Part shown: positions 43,411 through 56,645 of the stretch, one piece after another
Position numbering within the stretch: position 1 is the stretch's first letter
Layout of the letters: every line of letters starts with the position of its first letter
The notes under the pieces: generated by a model
What the model saw: only the letters and a program-made list of their open reading frames with translations
What the model was told of the DNA's origin: nothing
The model's database searches: none
Assembly: GCF_024868665.1 (NCBI RefSeq)
Contig: NC_079913.1
Span: 12,353,824-12,417,823, forward strand
Source of the DNA: Triplophysa rosa
Lineage: Eukaryota; Chordata; Actinopteri; Cypriniformes; Nemacheilidae
Direction: 5' to 3'
DNA: 64,000 nucleotides
Program-made: the position numbers and the translations under genes

Positions 43411-45955
43411 GGGTGTGGAAATGTCCCCACAGTGACAGACCGGTGTACATTCACAGACGTGTCAACAGTTTATGCTGTTAACCTCGCAAACCTATAAGAA
43501 TTTAACGGTTAGTGGATTGTGATAAATTCTCAATGTAACCGATGTAAACACAAAAACATACTTCTTCGGCCAGACAGCTTTGTGTTGCTTCCACGCACGT
43601 CTCCCGGAAATCCTGTCGTATTCAACCAATACCAATCAGAGGGCAACTTTGAATCTGCTGAGGTGTTATCCAAATAAGTATGCCGTATGCATCGGACATT
43701 CAGACATCGGTCCTGAGAGTCTACCTTTTAATTTTTTGATTACCTAGTACCTAGTACTGTATGCCTGAGATGTATCCAGATGCATATGCAGACAAGAGAT
43801 ACTACAAGAACAAATGTATTTCTGACAACTCCATGAGTGAATTTGAGTGATCGAATCATACGACCATTGGTGGCCCATTGGTCAGTGTCTTTTGTGTTTG
43901 CCACTCACCCAAGATCACCTGATGCCAATAATGGGTTAAAATGGGCCTGCATATAGACATATCTGTTTCACAGATAAGCTGTTTGCCCCTTGCTCTCTCT
44001 TGCAAAAAAAACAAAACAAGTGGACTAGGATATCTAGTAATATTATAGGATAATACAGCAAGCCACCCAGAACACCCTAGCAATCACATAGCAACACCCT
44101 GGCAACCCCACAAACAGCCCCCTTGCACTGTGGCAAAATGTTTTGCATGGACAAACACAGCTCACATTTTCTTCAAAAAGAATGAAAGTATCTAGTTATT
44201 TTTGCAATTCCTTTTGGTGCTGCTGGTGGCGCAGAAAATTACACACTTCAGCTTTGACAATATAGGCTATTTCAGCAGTACTATTACAAGATAAAACAAA
44301 CTTCTTAAAACCCATTTGTGTGCTGAGCTGTACTTCCAAGTGTATTCTGAACAGCAGTGAGGGTTTTATTACTGCAGGGGTACGATCACAGTAACATCCG
44401 CCCTGTTCCCCCCTCAACACACGGCCTGTTCCCTCCTGAGCCAAGTCATGTAGGGCAGCAGACCGCGCCAATGTATGACAGCATGGGGGTGCCCTGCCAG
44501 AGTGGATGAGTCAGTTGGGCAGAACCTTTGAAAATAAAAAAAATAGTAGAGAAAGAGATGTGTTTGTGGGTCTGGGCCAAGCCCAGCTGGAAAAAATAAA
44601 AATCGAGGTAGAAGTTACGAGGACAAAAGAAAATGGCGGGTAACCAGGATGGAACAACTCGCCTGTTGAAACAAACCCTTTCCCGCTCAGACACGGGTTT
44701 AAGAAGGACCGTGAGGTGAAGGAATGTGAAACAGACTGTTTTGTGAAACGTCACAAAATTCAGTGTCATGTGATCACTTGGTAATACCCAACACACAAGT
44801 AACTCTCTTGAGCACGTCCACCCCACCAATCAAAAGCCTCCATTGTCATCGCATCAACCAACATAGGCCAAAGCTAACGTCAGCACAGCAACATTTCAGC
44901 GTATCGCCCTGAGGTCACAGCAGAGTCGACGGATGAAAGGATGGAGAGAAGATGAAGCGTTTTCTTTCATCCAACTGTTTTTGGGGGCAGATGCATTCCA
45001 ATGCGTGCAGTTGATAGTCAAGTGTGTGTGTAGATCTTTATTCCCATGACTGCAGCCTGCATACATAAATTTAACATGTGCCTCAAGTCAGCAAGAACGG
45101 AAAGAAAGAATGATAGAAGGAGGGGAGAAGAAAGGATGATGGACTGATAGATGAAAGATCAAAGGGCAAGACTTCATCTAGGATCGACAGAGGGCGGAAA
45201 TAGTGATGGACTTGTGAGAAGGATGTGTTTAGAGAGAGAGAATTCTCATTCATATCTCATTCGTAGAGTCTTTTATGTTTTCTCAAAAGAAATGGGAAGA
45301 AACAAACAAACCATTTTGTATTGCCTATAGTTGAAGGACTCTATCTCTGTGACTCACCTATTCCAAACGTGGAACATAAAAAGAGAAATGCTGAGGAGTA
45401 TGCTGGTTACCCTTTTGATGCGATTACAATAAATGGGACTGAGGCTTCAAAAATGAGTTAAAGCATCAGTAAAGTATCATCAAAGGTGTCCATTTGGCTG
45501 TAGCACTATGTTTCAATTCCTCTTTTGTCATATCATAGCTTTGTGTCAAGGAAGAGACTACATTTCGATTTTATTCATTAATAATATTTCCCTCCAGTGA
45601 GCTGTCAACTGAATCATTGAATCAGTTTGTTTCTCAAATTGTTTCTCAAAATGATTCACTGAACAGGTCCAACTCAAAAAATTCAGTTGTTCGCGAATAA
45701 AAAAGTGCTTCTTTTCTCATAAATTCTGCAAGGAAAACTAGGGCACATAATCTGTCCCCACTTCATGGCTTCAGAGGACTTATGATATACTGTATAGTAA
45801 CAATAAAGTTGTTGTATAGAGTGTTCTTTTATAAGTGTTTTATGATGCTTTTTCAGCTATATTGACGTTTCAGTGTTTCAAATTTCAATTCATTGTAGTT
45901 GCATGAAAGAATCAAAAAATAATCAAAGTCTCTTTGTCTACAAAAGAAAAACGCC
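43411..45955. other. no gene recognised
   Basis: No gene is supported. Frames at 43856-44829 on the minus strand lack recognisable domains. A purine-rich stretch occupies about 45090-45240. Confidence 0.35.
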
Positions 45956-45957
45956 AT

Positions 45958-46225
45958 ATAGGGGTGCGTTTCTCAAAAGCACCATTAGCCAACTATGGTT
46001 GCAAGTTCTGTGGTACCAGCATACGAGTTCAATGACTCAAGTGTTTCCCGAACCCATCATTCCAACGAACATTCGCAAATAGAATCGCTAATTTGAATGG
46101 TTGGAAGTTCTACAGCTTTCCAGCTGTGGTTAGAACCTCTTTTTAGTATGACATCATTTACACAGACCATGTCCTTGAGCAAAATAAGCAAGCACAATGT
46201 TGTCCATTCCATATCCATGAATGTA
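45958..46225. repeat. repeat fragment with gtgcgtttctcaaaagc end
   Basis: The start (ggggtgcgtttctcaaaagc) followed by ccattagccaactatggttg and a later ccttgagcaaaataagcaag resembles one end of a common fish MITE, from memory. Possible remnants of the mirrored end are tttttgagaaacag near 46822 and a gtttctcaaaaa at 46850. Boundaries are not resolved. Confidence 0.3.
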
Positions 46226-46229
46226 AATA

Positions 46230-47415
46230 TATAAACAATTTATTTTACGTCTTTTAGTTTGTCAAGAGTATTAATGCTCCAGGACCCTGGGGATCCAGAC
46301 AGATCAGGAAACTTGGGAAAGAATGAATTAACACAACGAAGAACAAAAATGTGATATCGAACGTAGTCTTTGGATGCAGTGTATGTTATTTACAGCAACA
46401 ATCTGACATTAATTCAATCTGAATGGAGAGATTAGTAGATGTTGTGTGACATCACCAACTATATCCGCATGTAAAATCATTACATAAAGAATACAATTTC
46501 CAAGCATCCTTGTTGGGATGTACACAAGTGAAGTGAGGACACTATTTAAACAGTCATTTATAAATTCATATCACCTATTTTAAGATCAAGTTTTATAAAC
46601 TCAGAATGATCGCTGCAGTTTCCAGGCTCACAGAATCTCTGATATCAATATTTGAATCATTCATAAAAATGAATTAAAGGTTAGGATCGATTAAAACATT
46701 TCTGTAGTTCTGGTAGTTTTACAGCACTTTTTGCATCTGATAAACTGTTTGGACCCAGAAGCGGTGCTGCATGATGTCAGACTTACTGTAACAGGCGGAT
46801 TGTTGAACCAATGCGGATGTTTTTGAGAAACAGTCTTGACTAGCTGGTCAGTTTCTCAAAAAAATCATACTATCGTGGTTAAGCAGCAAGTTATGTCGTT
46901 GTTCGTGAAATGCACGCAAGGTCTGTAATGACATGACGAGTATTGAATATAATGGCAGAATTGCCATTTCAGAGCAAACCGTTCCTTTGAGTAATAAAGG
47001 TATAGTACATAATTCAATAAAATGTACGTTTAATCGCTTTGTTACTGTATATACAGAGCAGAAACTATGCAGAAAAAATCACAAGACGTGAATTACAGTA
47101 TATATCACAAGAAATTATGAAAGTTAAGTTCACAATGATATGAAAAATGTCAATTCCCATTCTATGGATAAATGCAGTTTTTATTATGAATAATTTACAG
47201 GTCATTATTTTAGCAGGTCACCATTTTGTATATTCATGTGCACTCAGATACTTCCCCTCTCTCCAAACGGCATCTCTTCTGTGCATGAGGGCGGGACTGT
47301 AGCCTATATACGGTCTAATGGCCACGCTTTCAAATTCAAACAATCCAATCAAATCCCGAAAATTCCCAGGAAAAATTGCTTTATAAATTATACAAATATA
47401 AATTGATAAAACACA
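46230..47415. other. no gene recognised
   Basis: AT-rich sequence; nothing beyond the possible MITE end noted at about 46820-46860. Confidence 0.35.
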
Positions 47416-47424
47416 AAACAAAAT

Positions 47425-47640
47425 AGTTTAAAGAATGTACGAAAGCAAACAGTTCTGGGGCACTTTTGACTACCATTGTAATTTTTCCTACTATGGTAGT
47501 CAATGGTGTCCGAGAACTGTTTGGTTGCAACGGTTACAAGCATTCTTCCAAATCTCTTTGTCTGTGTTGATCAGAACGAAGACATGTATCAAGATTTGGA
47601 ACAACTCGAGGGTGAGTAAATGATGGGTGAACTGTCTCTT
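47425..47640. repeat. TTAA MITE family A, partial copy
   Basis: The centre and right arm are present: a gaactgtttggttgcaacgg block, cttccaaatctctttgtctg, caactcgagggtgagtaaat and gggtgaactgtctctt. The left arm is truncated. An internal inverted pair (ctaccattgtaa / ctatggtagtca) remains. Confidence 0.65.
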
Positions 47641-47644
47641 TAGC

Positions 47645-49255
47645 ATATATACAAGCGTGTATGCTAAATAAAAACAAGCTAATATGTTACCAGAAATCTT
47701 CTTAAAAAAACATTGCATAACGGCCTTAGTCAACCTCCCCTCACACACGCTGTTCAAAAGGTTACAACAACTTACAAGTAATACATCAGGGAAATGTTCA
47801 AAGAAATGCAAAGAACACAAGCGAGCGCTAGCGATGTGTAGCTTCAGCCAAACGCCTCAGCAGAGCATTGCTTATCTACAAGGGTAAAATCTCTGAATAA
47901 AAGAAAAAAACCTCCTCTCTGCCTTTTATTGAAAGTTTTTCTCTCTGGATATTTTGAAACCTCGGATGTCTGATGTAGGGCTGTTTCAAGCTTGAGTCGC
48001 TCGTGTGTCCACACACCCATACACATTCAGTCTCTTATCCAATCATTTTTAGTATCACAGCAAAATTGACTTCAAGAGACAGGTGTATAAAGGCTGTCCT
48101 CCTACACACTGGCATCCGTACGATCGTACGCACAGCATTTCTCCCTCAAATACGCACACATGCGCGGAGAGACCTGTTTAACAACAGGACTCATTATCCT
48201 GCAGTGACAGCCATTTCAGATGCTGTGCTCCCATGCAGAAAACCAGCAGTCTGTGAGAGGCTGTGTGTGTATTCTTGCAATGGGTAGTTCACTGAGTGGG
48301 CGCGAACACACACACATACGAGTGCACACAAACACGCAGGTACACACTTGACAGCAGCTGTTTTCTGTTCAGGTTTGGCAACACCGGAAACATTCCTTTG
48401 TGGGTTATGCTGGCACACCATCGCACACAAGCAAACAAGAGTGGGCAGATACACACGCACATGCACACTATTCCCAATAATATTCAATTCCCTTGCGTAC
48501 CGGCGATACATGCTATGGCCTTATAATCGTCATTGTAAGGTTTGCATCAGGCATGACTCACACGCACACGCACACACACACACACGCACAATTAAACCGG
48601 GATTACAGCTAAAGCTCCTGGATACAACACACAGTTAATTAACATTCTCACAATAGCCAGCGCAAACAACATCGCACCTGTGACGAAACCCATAGACTCA
48701 CCGAAATCAGTCAATTCATGCTTTGTCTGTTAGCGTTAGCATACGGGCCTACTTTTGTGTGTAATTCATGTATATAAAGGTTACTCTGCCAACACATAAA
48801 GGGTGGCGGTGTGTGTAAGGGATAATGCACAGTCAGACGGTCATTATCGCAAAATAAACCCTGACACGGTGAGACAATTGCTTTTCTTCATTTTTTTTAT
48901 GTGGGAGAAAAAAAAGTGATACAAGAATACATGAAATGAAGACCAGCGCAGCTGTTCAAGACACACTATACAACTCACTTTCAGTTATTGTTATGTTTAG
49001 ATATCTGCAGATCTTTTCCTTGTCTACGCTAAACTCGCCAGAAGAGAAATGTTCACGCAAGCTCGAGTGAGTTCATGGGTGTTTTGATTATTCAGTGAAC
49101 AACGAACCGCCATGGCTTCAGTCTCTCCAGAATGCTTGAAAAAGAAAAGCCATGAAAAATGGAGTCCCCTGTATTGCAACAATGACAACGGATGTAATCT
49201 AACAGGTTTATTTAATTTGACAGATAGTCCCAGGTAAGCGTAAGAGGCATCAATT
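47645..49255. other. no gene; CA-rich tracts and one repeat fragment
   Basis: Alternating CA-rich runs at 48300-48350, 48445-48470 and 48555-48592 generate Thr/His-rich frames that are not genes. At about 48820-48905 a fragment (gggataatgcacagtcagac, ggtcattatcgcaaaataaa) matches the repeat at 11563. Confidence 0.4.
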
Positions 49256-49262
49256 GAATTAA

Positions 49263-49816
49263 AGGGGTCATCTGGCGCGTGTTTTTCTGTGTCTTTGGTG
49301 TGTTATAAGTTGCCCATGCATGTATTAGACACGTAAAATTGCAAAAAATAAAGTGTCGGAACAAAAGTTGCATTCTATGTAAAAGCGAATTCTCACACAG
49401 ACCTGTTTGAAACGCCTCGTGTAACCACACCCCCACAAATCTACGTCAGTTCGTGGTATGATTTGACTAAGACCGCCCAAATGTATACGCAAGTAAGGTG
49501 GGCGTACCTGTCAGTACAATTGCTTTGGAACCTGATGTTCCAAATATGGTAAGAAGCGTTACATTTCCATCACACGCTTGCAGTATTCGACCAATCACTA
49601 CGCACTGGTTAACTGGCCAATCATAGCACACCTCACTTTTCAGAGCGATGAGCTTTGTAAAAAATCTGCGCGTTTCAGAGAGGCGGGGCAAAGAGGAGAT
49701 ACAAACATGCACGGTATGTGGAAAATACAGCGTTTTTAACCTTAAATCGTGTATACACATTGCATTACATCTAAGACAAACGATAATGTTCGTTTTAGCC
49801 ATGTCATATGACCCCT
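49263..49816 (+). mobile_element. TTAA MITE family B, copy 2
   Basis: The ends are AGGGGTCATCTGG and CATATGACCCCT, with TTAA at 49259-49262 and 49817-49820. It is 554 bp and collinear with copy 1 (13609-14145), with an extra stretch near 49335-49365. It carries the same minus-strand open frame, longer here (to 49877) only because flanking sequence happens to stay open. Confidence 0.87.
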
Positions 49817-49924
49817 TTAAGAAACAAATAATAATACAAATAGCAAAACTATTTGAGTTTCTGTGTAGAATGTTCATTGATCAGTGTCACTGTGCTTTCG
49901 TATTGCTACGTCAGATCTTTGAAC

Positions 49925-50036
49925 ATTTCTAAATATCTTTATTGGGTTCGAGTTGAAAAAGAAGCTCATTTATGTGAGATAACATGAGGAAGAGTAAATA
50001 ATGAGAGAACTTTTCATTTTTGGTTTAACTATTCCC
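49925..50036. repeat. TTAA MITE family A, right-arm fragment abutting family D
   Basis: The right-arm landmarks acatgaggaagagtaaataa and catttttggtttaactattc lead directly into TTAA (50037-50040), which also starts a family D element. Confidence 0.6.
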
Positions 50037-50040
50037 TTAA

Positions 50041-50648
50041 AGTCTCGGTGAACGGTCACGATCGACTTCATTATTGGGGTGTTTTTCAGAGTGAAACAGA
50101 ATATCAAATTAGAAAATATGAGAGGGCGTGGCTTGTTTTTCCACTGCTAATTGACTGGATTTAAAAAAGTATGTTTCATTGAGAAATGGAACTGGAAGCA
50201 GACAGACAGTTGGACAGACAGGAGGGGTTTTGCCATTAAAGGTTAAAGATCTTTAATCCTCTTGTCATTTCAAACCTGCATGACTTACTGCGGCAGAACA
50301 CAAAAGAAGCTATTTTGAAGAATGTTGGTAACCAAACAACGCCGGTACCCATTCACTTGCATTGGTTTTTGTCCATACAATAGAAGTGAATGGGTACCGC
50401 CATTGTTCGGTTACCAACATTCTTCAAAATAGCTTCTTTTGTATTCTGCAGAAGAAAGGCATACAGGTATGAAATGACAAGAGGGTGAGTAAATGATGAC
50501 AGAATTTTCAATTTTGGGTGAACTGTCCCTTAAACCTGCCAACGAAGATGTGGCCACATGAATGAAAAAACGACACACACAGATAAATTTGTAACAAACA
50601 GTGCAATACTCAGGAATAAGAATTGTCAGTTTTGATTTCATGGTGACT
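50041..50648 (+). mobile_element. TTAA MITE family D, copy 3, hosting a family A MITE
   Basis: The ends are AGTCTCGGTGAACGG and CATGGTGACT, with TTAA at 50037-50040 and 50649-50652. The interior landmarks (agggcgtggctt, gaactggaagcagacagaca, gaggggttttg) match the other family D copies but are more diverged. A family A element is inserted at 50240-50529. Confidence 0.78.
50240..50529. mobile_element. TTAA MITE family A nested in family D
   Basis: TTAA lies at 50236-50239 and 50530-50533. The palindrome is very clear in the centre (acccattcacttgcattggt against the mirrored atagaagtgaatgggtaccg). The outer left end is diverged while the right end keeps ttgggtgaactgtccc. Intact family D copies have gttaacgg at the equivalent site, which would supply the TTAA target. 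Confidence 0.85.
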
Positions 50649-50652
50649 TTAA

Positions 50653-51465
50653 CATGTGCCTCAAATGAAACTCTGAATATGTTTTATGGATTTGATGCTG
50701 CTTACCTGGCGACCCTCGGGTTTGGCAACTTCTGTGATTAGTCCTATACTCAACAGCGCTCATTGTATCAACATGTGACTTTGTAAACATGATTTGTTTT
50801 CAGCTTGCCTGATCAAAAGTGATTTCAAGTTGTTGTGGAAAATGAATGACCAGTGAATGAACTGTAGGCGGTCCGTGGGTGTGCTGTCTATGGCTGAGTC
50901 TAGCATGTGCTTGAGACAGCAACCCACTGCTATAAGCTGTCAGTCAGTCAAGGTTAATTAACCGAAACAAGATATATTTCATGATGATCTCAATCTCACA
51001 CATTAATCTAAACTGATTTGTGTTGTGATAGTCATGGTTGTGATAAAAGCGTCATACCAGGAGGTATTTAAATAGGTTCCGAAGAGCACAAACGAAAATT
51101 TTGGTTTTGCTTTATTAAATAAAATAAGAAAAATGACTATGAAAAAGAAATTGAAATATGACTAATTACGTTAACTGTTAAAATATAAGGTAATTTAATA
51201 GATATGCACTGTAATCAATGATTGGATAACTTCTGGGTTAAAAATAAAAACTTTCCGTTACAAATCAGTGCAAGGCAAGGTAAAGATTTTTTTTTAAGTT
51301 GAGGCAACACAATCTCACAATTCGTAACAATATTCCTTGAGGTCAGACCTGTTTGAGCTATCAGACATGATTTTGTAGGAAACATTAGTTCGACATCATT
51401 TGACTTCAACCCTTTGTAAAGATAAAGTGACCAGCAATAAGACTTTCAGGATATTCTTATATTGA
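50653..51465. other. no gene recognised
   Basis: No supported gene or bounded repeat. Confidence 0.4.
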
Positions 51466-51470
51466 TCTTA

Positions 51471-51782
51471 GAGCGCTTTTCCACCATCGCACCGAAGACC
51501 GAAGTTACAGTTATGTTTCCACGTGAGCCTGGTTCGACACGACACGATTACAAACTGTTCTCGGCTCGGAATCATGCTAATGAATGCGCGCAGAGGCGTT
51601 ATGGCTCAGTCTCTTGCGTTACCAAGGCAGCGTGTGACGCGTTTGTGTTTACATTCTAAAAATGTCCTTTATCAGCCCTGCAGTGGAAAATGAATCCATT
51701 TACGTACCGGCTGGCATGGATCGGCACGGAGTGGAACGATTGGGCAACGAGAACAATTTGGCGCGATGGTGGAAAAGCGCTC
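51471..51782. mobile_element. PIF/Harbinger-like MITE, 312 bp
   Basis: The inverted ends GAGCGCTTTTCCACCATCG and its exact complement bracket the element, flanked by 3-bp TTA duplications (51468-51470 and 51783-51785). A 3-bp TWA target and GC-rich ends fit the PIF/Harbinger superfamily. The interior is CpG-rich (for example ggctggcatggatcggcacg) and non-coding. Confidence 0.8.
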
Positions 51783-51789
51783 TTAGAGT

Positions 51790-53025
51790 TTGATCTCAAT
51801 ATTAGGATTGGGGAGTAAACATGGTTTACGAATTTGCGTTTCATGGATAGTTTTATGAATGTGGTTACAAGCAGGAGCTGTCGTGGTGCACCCAGAAAGT
51901 CTGTTCTGGGTGCTGAGGCAATTGGGGTCCCACTATGCTTGTAGGGCCCCTAACATTAAAAATGGTTTGTTGAACAATTCAGACCATACAAACAGAAATA
52001 TTTAGAACTTAAATATACAATACACAAGACTAACATTCTTTTATGTAAATATATTTTCAGTGTGTTTAATAACAGTGTTGAATCCCAATATGTGCATCAC
52101 TTCCTGTCTACCGAGATGCTTTTATCTGGTCGGATTTCGACGGCACCATAGATGCAGCCTTCACTGGCTTTGTAGTCCCACAATCCTGCGCAGTTTAGTG
52201 GTTGGTTGAAATAATACAAATAACATCTGAAGGAGTTTTTGACAGGAGTGAATTCAATTTAACTCATTCTTTTTCCACTTGACCTAATTTATTCAGAGAA
52301 TTATGCATTGTAGTCAATAAATGATTGCACAGAGCCTGAATTGGTTCTAGATCTTTAGATGTGACACTATGGTGACCTGAAAAGGATGTCTGATGGCACC
52401 TTCAACTCACTGACTGCTGGGCAGAGAGACAGTGAGAGACATGAGCTTGAGAACCGGTTTTGTGATTCAATCAAGCGGTTTAATTCAAAAGAATGCTTGG
52501 TTCACAAATTGTACTTCACTAATCCTACCGCCACATGTGCAATTTCCATGTTTGTCTATTTTACTTTTTACTAATTATAAAAGCTGAATATCTTCTACAG
52601 AGAGTAACTGGAAACATGTTGTTGTGAAATTTAAGAAGCACTGAATTAGAGAACAGTCCAGTTTTTTTCCACTTCTGAGAAATTAAACGGACGCAAACAC
52701 ATTTGTGGAGACGCAAGCTTTTCTCATGACTGTGATGATTCTGGCACCGTTTTCCTGACTGAGCAGTTTATCTGATAGACTGCTTACTCTTATCTGTTCT
52801 GTGAGATTTCAAAGAAATGTCAGCAACGGCTAACCCTTCAGATTGAAAAAAAAGAAGAAAATAACAGTCCAAACGTTTTCTTCGAGCGCATTTACATGAA
52901 CAACAAAACATTGATGACGGTTGAGAACTGCATGTTCTTAGTTTCAAAACATATCCTGAATGAGTTGGTTTGCTGGTTTAGTTTAGGTGCTTCACAATCC
53001 CAGAGACATTTTTTTTTTTGACTGA
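51790..53025. other. no gene recognised
   Basis: No supported gene. A repeat-like phrase (gggtgctgaggcaattgggg, 51908-51927) may be an old MITE fragment, without a visible partner end. Confidence 0.35.
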
Positions 53026-53034
53026 ACGCTTTAA

Positions 53035-53152
53035 GGGGATAGTTTCCCCTAAAATGAAAATTCTGTCATCTTATATTCGCCCTCATGTCATTTCAAACCT
53101 GTATGACTTTTCTCTACCGCAGAACACAAAAGAAGATATTTTGAAGAATGTT
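53035..53152. repeat. TTAA MITE family A, left arm only
   Basis: After TTAA at 53031-53034, ggggatagtttcccctaaaa, attctgtcatcttatattcg and acacaaaagaagatattttg match the left arm closely. The right arm is missing. Confidence 0.7.
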
Positions 53153-53154
53153 GC

Positions 53155-54260
53155 CCATTCCATCCTAAATTACCGTTATTTAATATTCAATTCATCACAG
53201 CTGAGTTTTTCAAGGTACAGGCACCTTTACATTGGTGACTTGTTGCTGTTCCCTACATGTAAAGATTTTAATCTTCAGAGAGGTCAATTTTACAGCCGGC
53301 ACCATTTATGCCTTCTTTTGCACATAAAGTAATAGGCCATTAATGTCATTACGTTCCTTTTATGGAGACCTGACAAGCTCCGATTCCATAACTAGCAGTC
53401 TGAACCCATCGGCGGTGATAAAGTGATGCTTGGCTTTCAGAGGTGTGCTTTAGCAGGGGCTCTTAAAAGCACTGACATTAAGAAAATGCTGTTGTTAATG
53501 GACATGACCTTTCATATTTCAGCTGGTTCAAACGTATGTAAGGAAATCTGACGCGCACTGACGACACGGAATTTAGATGTTTGCAGCCAGACACGCTGTG
53601 ATGAGGTCATTATTCGATGTCTGATTACTAAACCCTCGCATTAAGACTGTTCTCTCAGAATAGCATGTGTTTATTTACTTTTTTCAGATCTTATGTACAG
53701 TAATGCAGTGTAGTATTAAACTGAGTACATATTGTTTCAAGTAGTTTCAGTACATTGAAGCTACAGTTTTTGTAAATAATAAAAAAATTACAGCACTACA
53801 TACTATATAATTAAAAATGTAAAACAATTTACACTAAATAGAAAAACGAGTAACATAAGCAGCAGTGCTTAACTATGTATGTACAGTATATCATAATAAT
53901 ATAAATAATATTTATGCATATACAGTATAGTATAGTCGCTGTTATAAGCTTTTATAAAATACGCTTTTTTCCAGGAAATGGAAAAACACTGTACTTTTTA
54001 AACTATTAAATACCATAAATCACTTTTCAATGTTTTTTATCGGTTAGATATTTGCAAATCCCAGAGACAAAGATAAAGGGGGACTAACAATAGCGATTTA
54101 TGGCAAAAAACAACAAAATCAGGTCGAGCTTTGATAAAATATATGAAATTTATATTTCATATCTAAAATATAAAAATCAGAAATAAATACTTCAAAGTCA
54201 CTTGAATTCTTCCGTTAGCTTTGCATTTCATTAATTTACCTTGCATTGTAAAGCAACAAT
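53155..54260. other. no gene; possible conserved noncoding block
   Basis: The stretch 53340-53650 is of balanced composition and repeat-free, unlike its AT-rich surroundings, and contains no ORF. It could be a conserved noncoding element, which cannot be judged from one sequence. The rest is AT-rich. Confidence 0.3.
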
Positions 54261-54265
54261 ACAAA

Positions 54266-54929
54266 CAATGGGTCTCATTCCCTAAGCATGCGTATGCACA
54301 AATGTGTGCGTGAAACCTGCGTATGAAGTTTTTCACGAACAAATCATGATTTACTAAAACGTTCGTGCTAAAATTTATTCTAAATATAATAAAAAAGATA
54401 GGAACAGCTGAAAGCACACGTACGCAAGAATCACGAGTGTCTTTCTCCCTCTAAGACAAAATGACAAAATGTATGTTTCATCTTAGGATAATAGTTACAC
54501 AGTATACTTTAAATTACATATATAGATGTATATTTAATTTTAAAATGATTTCATCATATACAGTGAAAGAGTAAGAAAAGCTGCGTTAGACTATAGCTCG
54601 AGCTGCGAGGTTTCTCTGAATAACAGCGCTTTTACAACCGGCCATTGAGAACTCTGTCTGTATAAAAGGTGTTTTATTGTGTATGAACTGATTTTGAGGA
54701 CTGCGCACTTGGAATTACTTGCGAGAGCGCGTCTGTAGACAGAGTCACATGGGGTTGCCTGGATTATCTTTGATTTAAGAGACGACAGGCAGTAAAGGAA
54801 AGGTTAGGCGGAAAGTCCTAAAATGGAGATTAGCGTACACACATGTTGTGAATTAGGCGTTCGTGAGAAGTTCAATTGTGCGTATAAATACGAAAAATCT
54901 ATGCAACTAGTAGTGAATGAGACCCAGTG
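54266..54929. mobile_element. MITE with TGGGTCTCATTC inverted ends
   Basis: The left end caatgggtctcattc and right end gaatgagacccagtg are inverted copies, differing at one position over 15. Subterminal inverted motifs include gcgtatgcacaaatgtgtgc on the left and caattgtgcgtataaatacg on the right. The element is about 660 bp and non-coding. No clear target duplication was found, so the superfamily is undetermined. Confidence 0.7.
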
Positions 54930-56270
54930 TATCTTACACTACAACGCTTACATGCTGCACTAATTTATAAATAAAACTTCTGCTACTGCCATGTTTTTTT
55001 TTTTTGACAATTCTTAATTAACATCGATCTAACCTCGTCCCTTTCAGTTTTTCTATTGGCTCATGCATTAATTGAAAGCTTCCTTCCGAATAAAGGGGTT
55101 TCAATTTAAAATCAAAGGCATGGCTCGTACCCTATACTTCCTCAGCCAAATAAAAAGATTTACTTAAAAATTGAGGATGGGGATCCTTTTAGCAACCTGA
55201 CAGCTGCAGGCATCACTTTGTAGTTAGAAAATTGCAGGGTCTGCACCTAAATATCTAGCTACTCACATTTTCTTCCCTATTATCATGACAACGAGAGATT
55301 GCAAAATCGTATAAATCAAGACCCGTGATTTCGTGAAATGAAACAACTGCATACATTTACGTGTCTGTGCATAAGGGTTGGCAATGATATCTTTCAGGTT
55401 TATTGGTTAGCGAGCAGGTGATGGCTGTCTGTATTCAGTACAAAATCACTTGGGGGGAAAAAAGCCTATTTCCAGACCCTAAGAGTTATGGTTCAAGTCT
55501 ATATTGATTGACTGCTTATTTTCAATAGTAACAAATTGGTTGATACTGACACGTCTATTTACTCTTTTTCTTTCTCCAATATCACATTCCCGGCCCAACC
55601 CATTACTCACACATGTAATGTTAGTGCGGGTCCCTGAAGCGTACAGATATTCTAAGTTTGTAATTGAACATTTTAGTTTACCTTAAATATTGCTTGACAA
55701 TATCACAGAATTGAAATGAAGAGAACAGATGGTAGCCTCTGGCAATTGAATGACATGTATTCAATGGAAATGAGGTGATGCATTAAACGTAACTGTCATG
55801 GGCAACTGTCATGCAGACAGATGCTTGTTTATGTATTTGCTCGGGTACAGCTAAAAAAGGCTGTGCGTGCGTGATACAGTATGGATCTTTATTGATTTGA
55901 GTGTAGCCAGATACCTTTAGAAAACGCTTAGCTTACAGTAAATGATCTACTTAGGTGCAGTACTTTACAGTTGCGTTGTGTAAACATTTAAGCTCTAAAT
56001 ACCAAATCAATTTTTTTGCTGCAAGATCCAACTCAGTGATTTCAGCACCACAACTTAATGTATTGGCACTTGCAGGATATTTTAATCAGAGAAAGACCAA
56101 TTTTTGGACAGATGAGTTGTATAAGATACAAAGTCAATCAACACACTACGTTTGAATAGCTACCATATGACGTTCTCTCAGCGTGGTAAATATGCGAATG
56201 TGACGCGTGGTTGACTGGAATGGATTGAGGTTGGAAGTCTACTATTTCACGTCGTAATATCCGAAAGCCG
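54930..56270. other. no gene recognised
   Basis: No supported gene or bounded repeat. Confidence 0.4.
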
Positions 56271-56275
56271 AGTTG

Positions 56276-56452
56276 TCTCGAACCCAGCATAAATGCACAA
56301 GACTAATGCAGGTTTAACAAGCTCACAAGACACACCTGGGGAAGAGTAATCAACAAGAAAAACTACAAAGGACTACAAACATGGCACAAGACAGGAAATA
56401 ACTCCAAAAAATAAAGTCCAAAAAAACTGGGGAAACAGACTGGATCATGACA
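56276..56452. repeat. degraded LTR-like fragment
   Basis: Sequence such as caagctcacaagacacacct, atggcacaagacaggaaata and gactggatcatgaca ends like the LTRs of gypsy-type elements in fish. The other end and a target duplication are missing, so this is tentative. Confidence 0.3.
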
Positions 56453-56519
56453 GGCTATTTCAAGTTGAAATAGGTGGAAAAAAAACTTTACAGTGCAACC
56501 TTGCCACTGAAAAACATGA

Positions 56520-56645
56520 TAGCTGCGTCTGAATTCGCTCACTTGTTCACTCATTCCCTATTCCCTATATAGTGAATGCTAAATAGTCCACTACATGGGG
56601 AAGAAGTGAATGAGTAACAATTTCAGACACTGTCGTTATAGGCTA
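56520..56645. repeat. short palindromic MITE (ttcactcattccctat type)
   Basis: The left arm (gcgtctgaattcgctcactt, gttcactcattccctatt) is mirrored by gaagtgaatgagtaac and tttcagacac. The central ctatatagtgaatg / tccactacatgggg pair is typical of a common fish palindrome. Confidence 0.5.

Noticed and set aside
44196..44829. Minus-strand ORFs of 91 and 127 residues
   Set aside because: No domain, signal or splice evidence; composition looks like non-coding sequence.
48289..48638. Overlapping 62-105 residue ORFs on both strands
   Set aside because: Caused by alternating CA-rich sequence; no splice structure or family resemblance.
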